A stretch of 64,000 bases of DNA. Origin: Ilex aquifolium. Lineage: Eukaryota; Streptophyta; Magnoliopsida; Aquifoliales; Aquifoliaceae. The notes under the pieces were generated by a model that saw nothing but the letters and a program-made list of their open reading frames with translations, was not told the origin of the DNA and did no database searches. The translations under genes and the position numbers were made by a program. Shown here piece after piece: positions 1-10,009 of the stretch. How positions within the stretch are numbered: position 1 is the stretch's first letter; every line of letters starts with the position of its first letter. Where the stretch lies: positions 29,300,001-29,364,000 of the forward strand of contig OX637394.1 in NCBI GenBank assembly GCA_951799425.1, given 5' to 3'.

Positions 1-482
1 TAATTCAAAGTCAAGCAATCATTCACAATATTGGTGTTAACCAAAACAAAAATAATGAGACTATTGAAGGAGATTAGCTGAATAAAAATATTTTTTATTG
101 AGTAAATGTAAATAACCCTCCAAGAAAGATTGGAACAAAACTCACTAGGGTTTTTATGCATCTCCACTATATGTTTCAAGTTCTCAAGGTAAAATACCTA
201 ACAAATTTTCAACTTGGTAAAGTCTAAAGTGCACAAATTTTGAGTTTTTATAAGAACATGATATGAGATACAAAAATATAGAATAAAGTTCTATATAATG
301 CTTAAACAGTTACAAATTTAAAGTTAAGCAAATTATTTCTATATTGTGGTATCAAATTATGCATAAAAATGTTATTTAAATATTTAATAACCAACAATTT
401 TTTTTTATATATTTTTTTTTTAGCAAAGTAAATAAACTAAAAAAAATAAACTAGGAATTTTCACAACACAAGGCATACTCAT

Positions 483-514
483 ACCCCCCAACCTAAATCC
501 AACATTGTCCTCAA
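483..514 (-). promoter_or_regulatory. Polypurine-like block of Ath-1
   Basis: On the minus strand this reads TTGAGGACAATG followed by a G-run (GGTTGGGGGG). The same block, TTGAGGACAAnnn then AAGTTTGGGGG, precedes 3' non-coding DNA or the 3' LTR in the other Athila-like elements here (31034-31064, 59487-59522). It marks the end of coding sequence and may serve as a plus-strand primer. Confidence 0.55.
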
Positions 515-720
515 TGTAAAAATAAATATCTTATTGCTCAGTAAAAATAATGAATAAAGATCAAAGAGATAGGAATACCTGGTGCTGCAACAACTCAAAA
601 ACCTAAAAATAAAAGACTTGACAAAACTATAAATTAAATCAAATAGAAACAAAACTAAAATTAAAAATAAAATAAAATAAAATCTAACTACTATGTACAA
701 ATAAAAATAAAAGCTCACAC

Positions 721-1494
721 TCAATCCGGCTTAAAGTCATATTTGAATATGCGCCCATTCAATTTTATTGGATTAAAAATGTGGTGTCGAAGCAACTCTT
801 TTAATCGAACTATCCACTCATATACCCAAGATATTATTAGAGTATGCAAGAAAAGGGAGATATATACATTTTTATGCAAATCTAACATTGAGATAGAAAA
901 TAGATTTTTATCAATTACAACACACAACTCAACTTTCATACCCTCACTAAGATTAGATATGTGAATGTCATTACTACTTGTTGATAATGAAAGGTCTTTG
1001 GGCTCATTAGCCTCTTGTGGAATAATAATGTCACTAAATTCTTCACTATCAAGAGTATTAATGGATTCATCCTCAGTTTGTAGTTCAGGAAAAGAATCAC
1101 TCTCATATTGACTATTTTTAACCTCTTGTTTTTGTATCAATATATTGAGTATATCTTGTATCTCTTTAATATCTTGACTTGTTTGGGCATTGAAAGCTAG
1201 TTGGCTTTGCATAAATTCGTTAAGAATATTCTCCAAATTCTCTTCTTGTAGGTCATGGTAGGGTGGATATTGGGGAGGGTCTTGTGGAGATGTGACATAT
1301 ATAGGTAACTGATAATGTTCATTCCCCCAACCAAAATTGGGATAAAAAGTTTCAAAACAATGGTCGGGGTAAGGTTGAGACGAATTAGGTAAGACAATTG
1401 TCCCATTCCTCAAAATTTTTCGAGCAGTTGGAATTGAAGGGCAAACCTCAATGGGATGCCCATACACATCACAAAACACACATAGTTCCTCCAT
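721..1494 (-). CDS. gag-type zinc-knuckle protein, N-terminally truncated form
   Basis: Open frame of 257 codons starting about 195 bp after the PBS. A CCHC zinc knuckle sits at the very start (C5-x2-C8-x4-H13-x4-C18), followed by a Pro/Asn/Tyr-rich stretch with an NFGWGNEHYQ motif that resembles the HPNFSWGN region of Athila gag, then an acidic Gln/Asn-rich coiled-coil-like segment (about residues 85-165) and a hydrophobic tail. The usual gag core, which would lie upstream of the knuckle, is absent. Either the element was internally deleted and the frame survived, or this is a specialised short gag. The C-terminal 90 residues match nothing I recognise. A product role in RNA binding is inferred from the knuckle only. 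Confidence 0.5.
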   Translation of the reverse strand: MEELCVFCDVYGHPIEVCPSIPTARKILRNGTIVLPNSSQPYPDHCFETFYPNFGWGNEHYQLPIYVTSPQDPPQYPPYHDLQEENLENILNEFMQSQLAFNAQTSQDIKEIQDILNILIQKQEVKNSQYESDSFPELQTEDESINTLDSEEFSDIIIPQEANEPKDLSLSTSSNDIHISNLSEGMKVELCVVIDKNLFSISMLDLHKNVYISLFLHTLIISWVYEWIVRLKELLRHHIFNPIKLNGRIFKYDFKPD

Positions 1495-1689
1495 CAGGAA
1501 AAATCTTCACACCACATTAAAAGAAATATAAAAATAAAAATTATGGAATATCTAACCTGAGGAAAAATAAAACAAATAATTAACAAATAAATAATAATAA
1601 AAAAAAAGGACGAGATTACCGGATCTGTGACGAATCTCAAATCAAGCAAACCTCAATAGATGGCGATGTGTTCTTTGCCTTCAAACAAT
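1495..1689 (-). other. Short leader of Ath-1
   Basis: AT-rich leader between the PBS and the zinc-knuckle ORF, with no coding signal. Its shortness (about 195 bp) fits a deletion of the N-terminal gag region. Confidence 0.5.
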
Positions 1690-1707
1690 TCCCCGGCAAC
1701 GGCGCCA
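1690..1707 (-). promoter_or_regulatory. Primer-binding site, tRNA-Asp
   Basis: The minus strand reads TGGCGCCGTTGCCGGGGA, complementary over 18 nt to the 3' end (with CCA) of plant tRNA-Asp. It lies six bases inside the LTR end at 1714, the normal place for the minus-strand primer. Confidence 0.9.
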
Positions 1708-1713
1708 AAAACT

Positions 1714-3036
1714 TGCTACAACTTTAGAATTGATCACCCAAGTGCAGGTTGTGCGAAGTAATAAATTTCTCGGGAATCCGAGGTCGAACCACAGGGAATT
1801 ATGAAAACAAGAAACAATCACACGAACAATAAAAGTAATTTGAAAGGAAAAAAAGATTTGCTTGGAAAGTTGTTGATTGGAGAAAAGTGATTTTTGTAAT
1901 TAAAACAGTAATAAAATAAATACTAGAGCATCAGGTACTCTCTCTCAACTTCATACAATAATAGTTAAAGACTCAAAGCTTGACTTGAAACAGGAATTAA
2001 ATGTCAGTTAATCCGATTAACAAATCAAGTGATAAATCCAAATGTTATAATCAAAAGACTACCAGGAACCTGAATAATCATTCAATCATATTATTTTATG
2101 AAATAATGTTAATCCTTCCAGCGTGGAATAACCAGTGATTTACACGCAGGGAAAATCAAGCAATCGATGTACGTGGCACAACAACTCAGGAGTTTATACA
2201 GCATAAACACTTTGCTAAAAGATTAGGGATTAAATTAACACAATAACATAAATCCTTAAGTACAAGAGTCAATAAAAATACCGTACTCCGTCGAGAGGTT
2301 TTCCCCTAGCCCTAGCTTAGCCTTCTAGCCAGACATGATGAACTAAAAATAAAAAGATGGAAAAAAGAATAAATAAAATAAATCCTAATCTAAAATCCCC
2401 CTCTCTCACTAGATGAGAGTCCTTATTTATAGTAAAATAAATCATAAGTACAGGTTGGAAGGAATTCCTTTCCCAAAAAGATGTCTTGTAAGGTTAAATC
2501 CCGTGCATAAGTCTTGGGGTCCGCGGGTACAAAATCTGTCCAGACTTCGAGCTTGAATTTCGCATATTTAGAGACTGAATCACGAAATTTTCGTGAAATA
2601 CACTTCTGTAGCCCTTGAAGTCTTCTTTCCAACCCCACAAAAATCAGGTCCATCCGATATCGGAGTCAAAAGTTATGAATGAAATACTGAAGACGTGTCA
2701 AATCCTTATCTTTTAAGAAACTCTCCTAATCCAACTTTAAATGAGTTTTCTTCTCACTTAAACTCTTATAAAGATTAAAATTCTGATTTATCTTCAAGTC
2801 TTCCTATCCCAATCTTGACTCTTCAATCCTTATCAATTGTGATTCTTCCTCTAGTGATTGCTTCACTTGCATTATCCATTATTACTTTAAATCAACCAAT
2901 TTACCTGCAAAATAAACCAAACAACTAGAAAAAGTATCAAATTAGAAAATCAAGGAATTTAACACATTTAATCACAAATAATATGCAATTAACCAATTAT
3001 TAAATATAATAAAATAGCACTTTTGATGGTTAATCA
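1714..3036 (-). repeat. 5' LTR of Ath-1
   Basis: 1323 bp. On the minus strand it starts TGATTAACCATC and ends GTTGTAGCA, so it has the TG...CA ends expected. The downstream part carries the block CCCTGTGGTTCGACCTCGG (about 1769-1799) that recurs in variant form in other Athila-like LTRs of the window. Confidence 0.8.
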
Positions 3037-3041
3037 ACGAT

Positions 3042-3339
3042 CATAAAACCTACCGGTAGGTTTTTTCCAGTAGGCAAAACCTACCGGTAGGTTTTCTCTT
3101 GTCTTGGCATTTTCTTGGTCTCTTGATGTCCCGAGCCATCTATTAAGCCTTCCCTTCTACTCCATTGACTTTAAGCACTTGATGGGACGTTTAATACACG
3201 CCCTTACCTGTTCTTTACCTACAATCACATGAATCTCCATTAAAAGTGAGTTTCAGTGCATTTTCCCCCATTGTCACCACAAAAGCAAGTATAAATGGGT
3301 GTAAAGAGACACATGATATGCAATAATCTATGCTCATCA
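3042..3339 (-). repeat. LTR-E fragment (5' end of the LTR)
   Basis: The reverse complement matches the first 370 bp or so of the solo LTR at 24611-26218, starting TGATGAGCATAGA at 3339. It includes the paired CCTACCGGTAGG palindromes (about 3049-3095). It is cut at 3041 by Ath-1. The 18 bp from 3340 to 3357 are unassigned flank. Confidence 0.75.
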
Positions 3340-3357
3340 GGCTCGGTCTAGACTTCT

Positions 3358-4340
3358 TGATGCGAACCCCAATCGACTTGCTTTGAGACCCAACAACAAT
3401 ATTGGAAAAACAACCCAAGAAAGCCAAACTCAGGTCTTTGGATGGAGAATCTAGACCCGTTGAGAACTCGTGTCAAGAACCTAGATTATATTAAAATCTA
3501 GACACATTGAAGAACCCGTCTCAAGAACCCAAATTACAAGGAGGAACGCCACAAAGGTTGTGATTTACCTTTGATAAGTTCAGAAGGTCAATCAAGAACA
3601 AGAGCAGTAAACTCAACTCAACTCACAATTAAAATTCAATATATTGTCTCCCCTCTTTCATTGATTAAACGCCTATTTATAAGGCTAGCCATTACAAGGA
3701 AACAAATCCTTATCTACTAAGGAAACAAATCCTAAATCTACTAAGGAAACAAATCCTAATCTGCTAAGGAAACAAATCCTAATAGGAGTTTATATTTTGA
3801 CAATCCAACCCCAAATAGGAATAACTAAAGACTAAAATTTGTGACCCTTTCCCTCAAGAATGCCCTTGAGTGAATAGTGTCACAAGTACTGTAGCATGAA
3901 TAGGGCTGTGCTACAGTAACTTCTAAAACCCTAGTTCAAATAAAATAATAACTTTCCTAATAAGCCCTTGGCCAAAATACAAGGCCTTCCCAAAAACCCT
4001 AATTCATAAGAAATAAGACATATGTGGGCTAAGCATCCTCAAGCCCACTTATTCTAAACTAATAATAAAAATTCTTTAAACAAATTGAAAGCCTTAAGAA
4101 CAAAAGACCCTATCTCTAAGTCATATCTTCATGTCTTCCACAGCTTGGATCAAGTGGATCAAAATTGGTTCTCCTTCTTTCAAGCCCATCTTGAGTGTTG
4201 GGCTCTTGCTAGCTTCATCCCAGGTGGATTGCACAAATCCTTGCATTGCTTCCTTGATCTTCTTGGCTCTTAATCTTGTAATTGGTCCATCTGGAACTTA
4301 GAAAGGATCTTAAAGAGTAGGCCCACCTTGGTTCCCATCA
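3358..4340 (-). repeat. 3' LTR, CRM-like D type
   Basis: 983 bp. On the minus strand it starts TGATGGGAACCAAGG and ends GGGGTTCGCATCA. A TATAAATA box (minus strand, 3674-3681) lies mid-LTR, next to a 22-23 bp tandem repeat (about 3697-3790). Related D-type LTRs are at 5179-5477, 9229-9990, 36556-37356 and 63933-64000. Confidence 0.85.
3697..3790 (-). repeat. LTR minisatellite, 22-23 bp unit, four copies
   Basis: Plus-strand unit AAGGAAACAAATCCTAATCTACT, tandemly repeated. The same unit occurs about seven times at 8005-8140 and about five times (reverse complement) at 36890-37005, so copy number varies between related LTRs. Confidence 0.8.
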
Positions 4341-4690
4341 TTCCCCATCTCCTCAAAAGGATTCGTCCTCGAATCTTCACCGACATCTTAAGGAGAAAGA
4401 TCAGAAACATTGAAGTTAGCATAAACATTAAACTCACCTGGAAAATGCACTTTATATGCATTGTCATTAATCCTCTCAAGAATTTGGAAAGGTCCATCTC
4501 CTCGAGGATGCAACTTAGTCCTCCTATGCACTTGTGAACCCAAACCCAATCGCCTGGTTCAAAGATGACACGCCTTTGCCCTTTATTGGCTTTTTCCCGA
4601 TAATAGTCTCACACTCTCTTGCCTTTTACCTCAAGAGTTTTCCCACTCAAGTTCTTTAAGAACTAATTGAACTCAGTCCAGACAATGCAA
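4341..4690 (-). pseudogene. Integrase C-terminus / pol tail relic (CRM-like)
   Basis: Read on the minus strand, this encodes the C-terminal end of a chromovirus integrase: an RTKLHPRGDGPFQ segment, then INDNAYKV, a PGEFNV segment and finally EDSRTNPFEEMGND just before the LTR. The same order is seen at 6337-6753 and 33345-33767. At least one in-frame stop is present near the LSP motif, so the frame is dead. Bases between about 4520 and 4690 hold the more upstream WVWVH-type segment in poor condition. The polypurine tract (4341-4353 on the plus strand as a pyrimidine run) adjoins the LTR. Confidence 0.7.
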
Positions 4691-5163
4691 CCTTGTTTAA
4701 TCCCAACTAGTAATTTGGCCCAAGAAACAATAGAGCAAGAACAAGAAACACAGAAAGAACAAGAACAAGAGAAATGCAGAAGGAATAGAATGACACGAGA
4801 ATCAAGAAAATTATACGAATGAAAGAGTAATTATAAGACAAGATACCAACTATAATGATGTATGTAGCCCCTTTGAAGATAAGACTCAAAAAAAAATATT
4901 TTCGGATTTTCTCCTCGATTTTTTTTTTTGGACGAATTTTTTCTTTTTCACCAACTGATTTGACCACAAACTAAATAATAAACAATAGAAAAAACCCTAA
5001 AAATAACTCAAACCCTAGAACAATGAAATTTTTGGCAGCCCCACAAAACCCTAAGAATTTTGGCAGCCCTTCTTTCTTTTTTTTTTGTAACCCTAGAACA
5101 ATGAAGCCCTAGAACCAAATATGCAAGAAATAAAAGGATAGAATATGACCTGGTTGGAAACCT
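4691..5163 (-). other. CRM-like 5' leader
   Basis: Untranslated leader of the minus-strand element, similar to the plus-strand leader at 35010-35520: repeated CTTGTTCTTG-type runs, oligo-A/T stretches and a CCCTAGAACAATGAAGCCC segment near the PBS. No coding signal. Confidence 0.6.
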
Positions 5164-5176
5164 TGCTCTGATACCA
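5164..5176 (-). promoter_or_regulatory. Primer-binding site, initiator tRNA-Met
   Basis: The minus strand reads TGGTATCAGAGCA, the standard plant tRNA-iMet PBS, two bases from the LTR that starts at 5179. Confidence 0.9.
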
Positions 5177-5178
5177 AA

Positions 5179-5477
5179 TGATGCGAACCCCAATCGACTT
5201 GCTTTGAGACCCAACAACAATATTGGAAAAACAACCCAAGAAAGCCAAACTCAGGTCTATGGATGGAGAATCTAGACCCGTTGAGAACTCGTGTTAAGAA
5301 CCTATATTATATTAAAATCTAGACCCATTGAAGAACCTGTCTCAAGAACCAAATTACAAGGAGGAACGCCACAAAGGTTGTGATTTACGTTTGATAAGTT
5401 CAGAAGTTCAATCAAGAACAAGAGGAGTAAACTCAACTCAACTCAACTCACAATTAAAATTCAATATATTGTCTCCT
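5179..5477 (-). repeat. 5' LTR, D type, truncated
   Basis: Matches the first 300 bp (in plus coordinates) of the LTR at 3358-4340 closely, then breaks at 5477 within the shared TTGTCTCC segment. Confidence 0.8.
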
Positions 5478-5709
5478 TTCGGCCTTTTTTTTTTTATGAT
5501 CAGCAACTATCTTTTGATAGTAACAGAATAAGATTTCATAATAAACTAGAACAAAATACGAGCGGAATGGGGGTAGAGGAAATTCGGCTAAACTAGAATT
5601 TGTGAACCGAATTTGGGAGTAAAGAACACAGAATAAAGAAAGAAAGGGTTTTTTTTTTTTTTTAAACAGATAGGCAAACCTAAACTAGAACCTTTTCTCT
5701 GATACCAAA

Positions 5710-6532
5710 TGATGTGAACTCATAAACGAATTCAAGAACCCATAGGCAAATTGATTGAAGACTCCCCAAGAAAGTTCCCAATTCAGATTATAAGAACCAA
5801 GAATCTTAGTCCCAACGTTTTTCAAGAAAACAAGAACCCAAGGTTAAAAGTTCAAGAAAAGGATGCCACACTCAAGATTGAGTGATAAGTCGATGAATGC
5901 CACAAGAAAGATTAATTCTTGATAATTTCTTGAAATAGTTCTTGGAAGAACAATAAGGTAGAAACCTCACAATACTCATAAAAAATATTCTGTCTTTTAC
6001 ACTGATTTGAACGCCTATTTATAGGCTGGTTATTACAAAGAAAACTTCCTAAAATAGCTTATCCTAATTAAGAAATATCTCTTACTTGCTGGTGAAAAAA
6101 TATCTCTTACTTGTTGGTAATGAAATATCTCTTACTTGCTGGTAAAGAAATAGCTCTTACTTTCCTAAACTCTTACTTTCCTAAAACAGAAAACACACAA
6201 TCAGCCCTTTAATATGCTGATCACATGCCTAATTAAACAAGGAAATTCTTTCTTTCCTAAAAGGAATAAATCACACGCCTAAATAGATAAGGAAGGTCTT
6301 ACAATCAGACCAATTTTAAACATGCCAATTTTAAGCTTAGCCTTTGCCGGAATCTTCTAGAACTTGAATCATGTTGATGGATCTTTGTTGCCCAAGTGGA
6401 TCATGCTTTGAACTTGCACAATCAGCCCATATGTATTGAATCAGCCCGTTCAATGCTTCCTTCATCCTTTTTGCTCTCGCCCGAGTCATAGGACCTCCAT
6501 TTATGCTCAACGGATCATATTGCATTGCATCA
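5710..6532 (-). repeat. LTR, CRM-like B type
   Basis: 823 bp. Minus strand starts TGATGCAATGCAATATG and ends GAGTTCACATCA. Closely related to both LTRs of CRM-1 (32721-33546 and 41811-42637). A TATAAATA box is at 6016-6023 (minus). A 25-bp-type tandem repeat containing GAAATATCTCTTACTTGC lies at about 6068-6160. Confidence 0.85.
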
Positions 6533-7682
6533 TTCCCCCTCTCTTCAAAAGGATTCGTCCTCGAATCTTCGTCAGCTGCAATAAAAGGAGAAAGATCAGC
6601 AACATTAAAAGTAGCACTAACACTATACTCACCAGGAAGATCTAGTTTGTAAGCGTTATCATTTATCCGTGCCACCACTTGAAAAGGCCCATCTCCTCTA
6701 GGCTGCAACTTAGAACGCCTTTGTGCGTGAAAATGCTCCATTCGCATATGCACCCAAACCCAATCTCCAGGCTAAAAAACCACCTTCTTACGTCCCTTAT
6801 TAGCTTGAGTAGCATATTGCTTCCTTTGCCTCTCAATGTGCAATCGAACTTTCTCATGCAATTGCTTCACCAATTCAGCCTTTCGTTCTCCATCTAAATT
6901 AGCACACTCATTAACAGGCGAAGGCAAAAAATCTAATGGAGTTAAGGGATTAAAACCATAGACAATTTCAAAAGGTGAATAATTAGTAGCAGAATGCACA
7001 CTACGATTATAAGCAAATTCGACATGAGGCAAACAATCCACCCAAGTTTTCAAATTCTTACCAATGATAGCACGCAATAAAGTAGAAAGAGTACGATTAG
7101 TTACCTCGGTATGCCCATGTGTTTTTGGATGGAAAGTAGTAGAAACGAGTAATTTAGTACCAAGCTTACCCCCACAATGTCTTCCAGAAATAGCTCAAAA
7201 ACTTGGCATCACGATCAGACACAATGCTCCGAGGCACTCCATGTAAACGCACCACCTCTCTAAAGAACAAATAAGCTACATCGGTCTTATGACATGCAAT
7301 GAAATGCGCTATCTTTGAAAACCTATCAACAACAACAAACACATAATCCCGTCCCCATTTTGTCCTAGGTAAACCTAAGACAAAATCCATGGAAATATCT
7401 ACCCAAGGTGAACTAGGTATAGGTAAGGGATTATACAAACCATGGGGCTGAACCTTAGACTTAGCCTTTTTACAAGCAACACATTTCTCACAAATTCGCT
7501 CAACATCCTGTTTCATATGTGGCCAGAAAAAATGTTCAACTAACACATCTAAGGTTTTCCTAACACCAAAGTGTCCCATTAAACCACCCCCATGTGCTTC
7601 TCTAACTAATAACTCACGCATCGAACAATTAGGCACACACAATCGATCCTCTCGAAACAAGAACCCATCATGCCTATAAAAC
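6337..7682 (-). pseudogene. Integrase of a CRM-like element, frame-shifted
   Basis: Three blocks in order on the minus strand: zinc-binding and catalytic core (7166-7660, with [12 protein letters not shown], a CEKCVACK pair, MDFVLGLPR carrying the first catalytic Asp and IVSDRDAKF carrying the second), the end of the core and spacer (6772-7077, [14 protein letters not shown]), and the C-terminal domain (6337-6753, RGDGPFQVVARINDNAYKL). The frame breaks near 7171, where this copy has five C's against four in the CRM-1 copy (34186), and again at 6771. The reading frame runs through the polypurine tract into the LTR, ending in a GGPMTRARAKRMKEALNGL segment inside the LTR. Extension of pol into the 3' LTR is known for CRM-clade chromoviruses. 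Confidence 0.85.
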
Positions 7683-8397
7683 TAAAGACTACTCTTAAAG
7701 CCAATCGACATTTTTCATAACCGTGGTTCTTGGTAAAACAAGAACCTTGGTATATATGACCTCAACCCGCTGTTTGTTGTGAAACAAGAACCTTGGTATA
7801 AGGAAGACGCCACAAACGGTGGTGGAAATCCGTTTGATAAGTCGCTGGTGAACGCCGTGGGAAATCCCGATAAGTTCGAATAGTTCTTCAAAGAACTGCA
7901 GAGAAAATACTCTCCAATTTTGCTGAATAATAATCTAATTTTTTTTCATTGATTGAACGCCTATTTATAGGCTAGCCATTACAAGAAAAAAATTCCTAAA
8001 ATCCTAATCTACTAAGGAAACAAATCCTAATCTACTAAAGAAACAAATCCTAATCTACTAAAGAAACAAATCCTAATCTATTAAGGAATCAAATCCTAAT
8101 CTACTAAAGAAACAAATCCTAATCTATTAAGGAAACAAATCCTAGTAGGAGTTTATATTTTGACATTCCAAAAATATGACCTGTTCCAGATATTCTAGAA
8201 ATTAAAAAAATACGCCTAACCCTAAAAAATATTAAGAGGACATATAAAATACTAATACTTGCAAATTGACTAATAATAAGAATCAAAATACAATAATGCA
8301 AGGTTCCATATGGATCTTTGTCTTGATGAAAAGTCAATTTCATTATCTTTCACATCTTCGAATTTGTGTTTCCTTGAGTATCTTATGGATTGCATCA
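7683..8397 (-). repeat. 3' LTR, CRM-like, long relative of the 371-bp C-type LTR
   Basis: Minus strand starts TGATGCAATCCATAAG at 8397. The part at 7740-7920 matches the composite's LTR (34624-34994): paired CAAGAACCTTGGTATA segments and the CGTTTGATAAGTCGCTGGTG segment. It also keeps a central region with TATAAATA (7962-7969, minus) and about seven copies of the 22-bp minisatellite (8005-8140), which the 371-bp LTRs lack. The LTR's 3' end is degraded at about 7683-7740. Confidence 0.7.
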
Positions 8398-8425
8398 TTC
8401 TCCCCTGGTTGGAGAAAACTCGACC

Positions 8426-8836
8426 TCAAGTTTTAAAGTGTTGCAGTATGAAAGTCCAAAAACTTTGAACTTGTATATGTAGCTGTCTCTGAGAAGCTTT
8501 AAGATGATGTCCCTTTTTCTTCTCTAATTGAGGGAACAAAAAAAAAATTTGGAAATTGATCCCCTTGATTGTGTCGTTGAAGTTTTCTGGAATAATAAAA
8601 TCAATTGGTGGAGCAAAGTGGATAGAAAGAAGCATTGGTGACTCTTCATGTAGATCCTTAAAAGATGCAAACAAATCAAGCTCTTGGGACATCGTTGTTG
8701 TGGATTGAAAGTCATTAATGGGAACAATTTCACTGTGCAACACTTTTGGTACAAAATAGTTCTCCATAGAAGTAATACAACTAGAGAATGTTGTAGAATC
8801 ACCCCTTCCATCAAAATCTTGGATCTCCATCTTCAT
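8426..8836 (-). CDS. Small ORF with a gag-like start in a non-autonomous element
   Basis: 136 codons, uninterrupted. It opens MKMEIQDFDGRGDSTTFSS, then a SMENYF segment; the DFDGRGDP...SMEDYF pattern is the start of the retrotransposon gag core in many plant gypsy elements. After that the similarity ends: the remainder (an ELDLFASFKDLHEESP segment, a PPIDFIIPENF segment and a basic KKKGHHLKASQRQLH segment) matches no domain I know. The ORF sits between leader and polypurine tract where gag-pol would be, and its frame ends shortly before the LTR. It may be a conserved product of a non-autonomous family or an accident of deletion. Confidence 0.5.
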   Translation of the reverse strand: MKMEIQDFDGRGDSTTFSSCITSMENYFVPKVLHSEIVPINDFQSTTTMSQELDLFASFKDLHEESPMLLSIHFAPPIDFIIPENFNDTIKGINFQIFFLFPQLEKKKGHHLKASQRQLHIQVQSFWTFILQHFKT

Positions 8837-9213
8837 ATATCAATATTTAAGCCGCATAACAAAGGATTTTTCGGAAGCACAAAATAGCAAGATTTCCACA
8901 AAAAAATATCTAATTTTAGGGTGTGGTGATTTTCGGGCTTATTGGACCCAAAATCGATGAACACAAACAATTCTTCTCTTTTTTTTTTTTTTGGACTCCT
9001 TTCTGCCTTTTTTTTTTTTTTTTTGATCGGCAACTATCTTTTGGTAGTAACCGAATAAGAATTCGTAATAAACTAGAGCCAACAAAATATTAGCAGAATG
9101 GGGTAAAGGAAATTCGACTAGACTATGGTATGTGAACCGAATTTGGAACTAAAAGAACACAGAATAAAGAAAAGAAAGGTTTTAAGAGATAGGCAAACCT
9201 AAACAAGAACCTA
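8837..9213 (-). other. Leader of the non-autonomous CRM-related element
   Basis: Untranslated leader related to 5478-5694; includes an 18-T tract near 9009-9024 and the GCAACTATCTTTTGGTAGTAAC segment as a shared landmark. Confidence 0.6.
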
Positions 9214-9226
9214 TGCTCTGATACCA
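9214..9226 (-). promoter_or_regulatory. Primer-binding site, initiator tRNA-Met
   Basis: The minus strand reads TGGTATCAGAGCA, two bases from the LTR that starts at 9229. Confidence 0.9.
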
Positions 9227-9228
9227 AA

Positions 9229-9990
9229 TGATGCGAACCCCAATCGACTTGCTTTGAGACCCAACAACAATATTGGAAAAACAACCCAAGAAAGCCAAAC
9301 TTAGGTCTATGGATTATATTGAGAACTCGTGTCAAGAACCTAGATTATATTAAAATCTAGACCCATTGAAGAACCCATCTCAAGAACCCAAATTACAAGG
9401 AGGAACGCCACAAATGTTGTTATTTACCTTTGATAAGTTCAGAAGTTCAATCAAGAACAAGAGGAGTAAATTCAACTCAAATAGGAATAACTAAAGACTA
9501 AAATTTGTGACCCTTTCCCTCAAGAATGCCCTTGAGTGAATAGTGTCGCAAGTACTGTAGCATGAATAGTGCTGCGCTACAGCAACTTCTAAAACCCTAG
9601 TTCAAATAAAATAATAACTTTCCTAATAAGCCCTTGGCCAAAATACAAGGCCTTCCAAAAACCCTAATTCATAAGAAATAAGACATATGTGGGCTAAGCA
9701 TCCTCAAGCCCACTTATTCTAAACTAATAATAAAAATTCTTTAACCAAATTGAAAGCCTTAAGAACAAAAGACCCTATCTCTAAGTCATGTCTTCATGTC
9801 TTCCACAGCTTGGATCAAGTGAATCAAAATTGGTTCTCCTTCTTTCAAGCCCATCTTGAGTGTTAGGCTCTTGCTAGCTTCATCCCAGGTGGATTGCACC
9901 AATCCTTGCATTGCTTCCTTGATCTTCTTGGCTCTTTGATCTTATAATTGGCCCATCTAGAACTTGTAAAGGATCTTTAAGAGTAGGCCC
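9229..9990 (-). repeat. 5' LTR, D type, with internal deletion
   Basis: Same as the LTR at 3358-4340 but lacks about 190 bp in the middle (junction near 9480, removing the TATA region and the minisatellite) and the last 15 or so bases, being cut at 9990 after GAGTAGGCCC. Confidence 0.8.
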
Positions 9991-10009
9991 CCTTATATGC
10001 TGTGTTCGC

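Larger units (their letters stand above)
1..3036 (-). mobile_element. Ath-1: 5' part of an Athila-like LTR retrotransposon
   Basis: On the minus strand the order is LTR (1714-3036), a primer-binding site matching tRNA-Asp, a short leader, an ORF with a gag-type zinc knuckle, a polypurine-like block and AT-rich DNA running off the window. No RT or integrase is seen between the PBS and position 1, so this copy may be non-autonomous. The element interrupts an LTR-E copy at 3042; the right target-site duplication would be ACGAT (3037-3041), the left partner lies outside the window. Lineage is inferred from the tRNA-Asp PBS and the zinc-knuckle sequence. Confidence 0.75.
3358..5477 (-). mobile_element. 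Internally deleted CRM-like element
   Basis: Minus-strand order: partial LTR (5179-5477), PBS (5164-5176), leader (about 4690-5163), pol C-terminus (4341-4690), LTR (3358-4340). Everything from gag to the middle of integrase is missing. The upstream LTR is cut at 5477, where an unrelated leader begins. The base run before 3358 is CTTCT, a possible left TSD whose partner I could not find. Confidence 0.7.
5478..7682 (-). mobile_element. CRM-like remnant with a shared LTR
   Basis: An LTR (5710-6532) has a leader and PBS on its left (5478-5707) and a polypurine tract plus integrase on its right (6533-7682). On the minus strand it therefore acts as 3' LTR of the pol-bearing piece and as 5' LTR of the leader-bearing piece. 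This is what unequal LTR-LTR exchange leaves behind. The PBS copy (about 5695-5707) reads TGGTATCAGAGAA, one change from consensus. The right end stops abruptly at 7682, inside the spacer before integrase. Confidence 0.65.
7683..9990 (-). mobile_element. Non-autonomous CRM-related element with mismatched LTRs
   Basis: Minus-strand order: D-type LTR (9229-9990), PBS (9214-9226), leader (8837-9213), a 136-codon ORF (8426-8836), polypurine tract and a different LTR (7683-8397). The two LTRs are of different types, so the unit is a recombinant. No RT or integrase is present. Both outer ends are truncated. Confidence 0.65.

Noticed and set aside
1690..1707. Possible tRNA gene remnants at the tRNA-like sequences (1690, 5164, 9214, 28151, 34997, 41796, 51420, 58223)
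   Set aside because: Only 13-18 bases match the tRNA 3' end, always directly inside an LTR; these are primer-binding sites.
3353..3357. CTTCT before the LTR at 3358, same as the TSD of the composite at 34619
   Set aside because: Flanks beyond the five bases differ and no right-hand partner was found for 3358; a five-base match is expected by chance.
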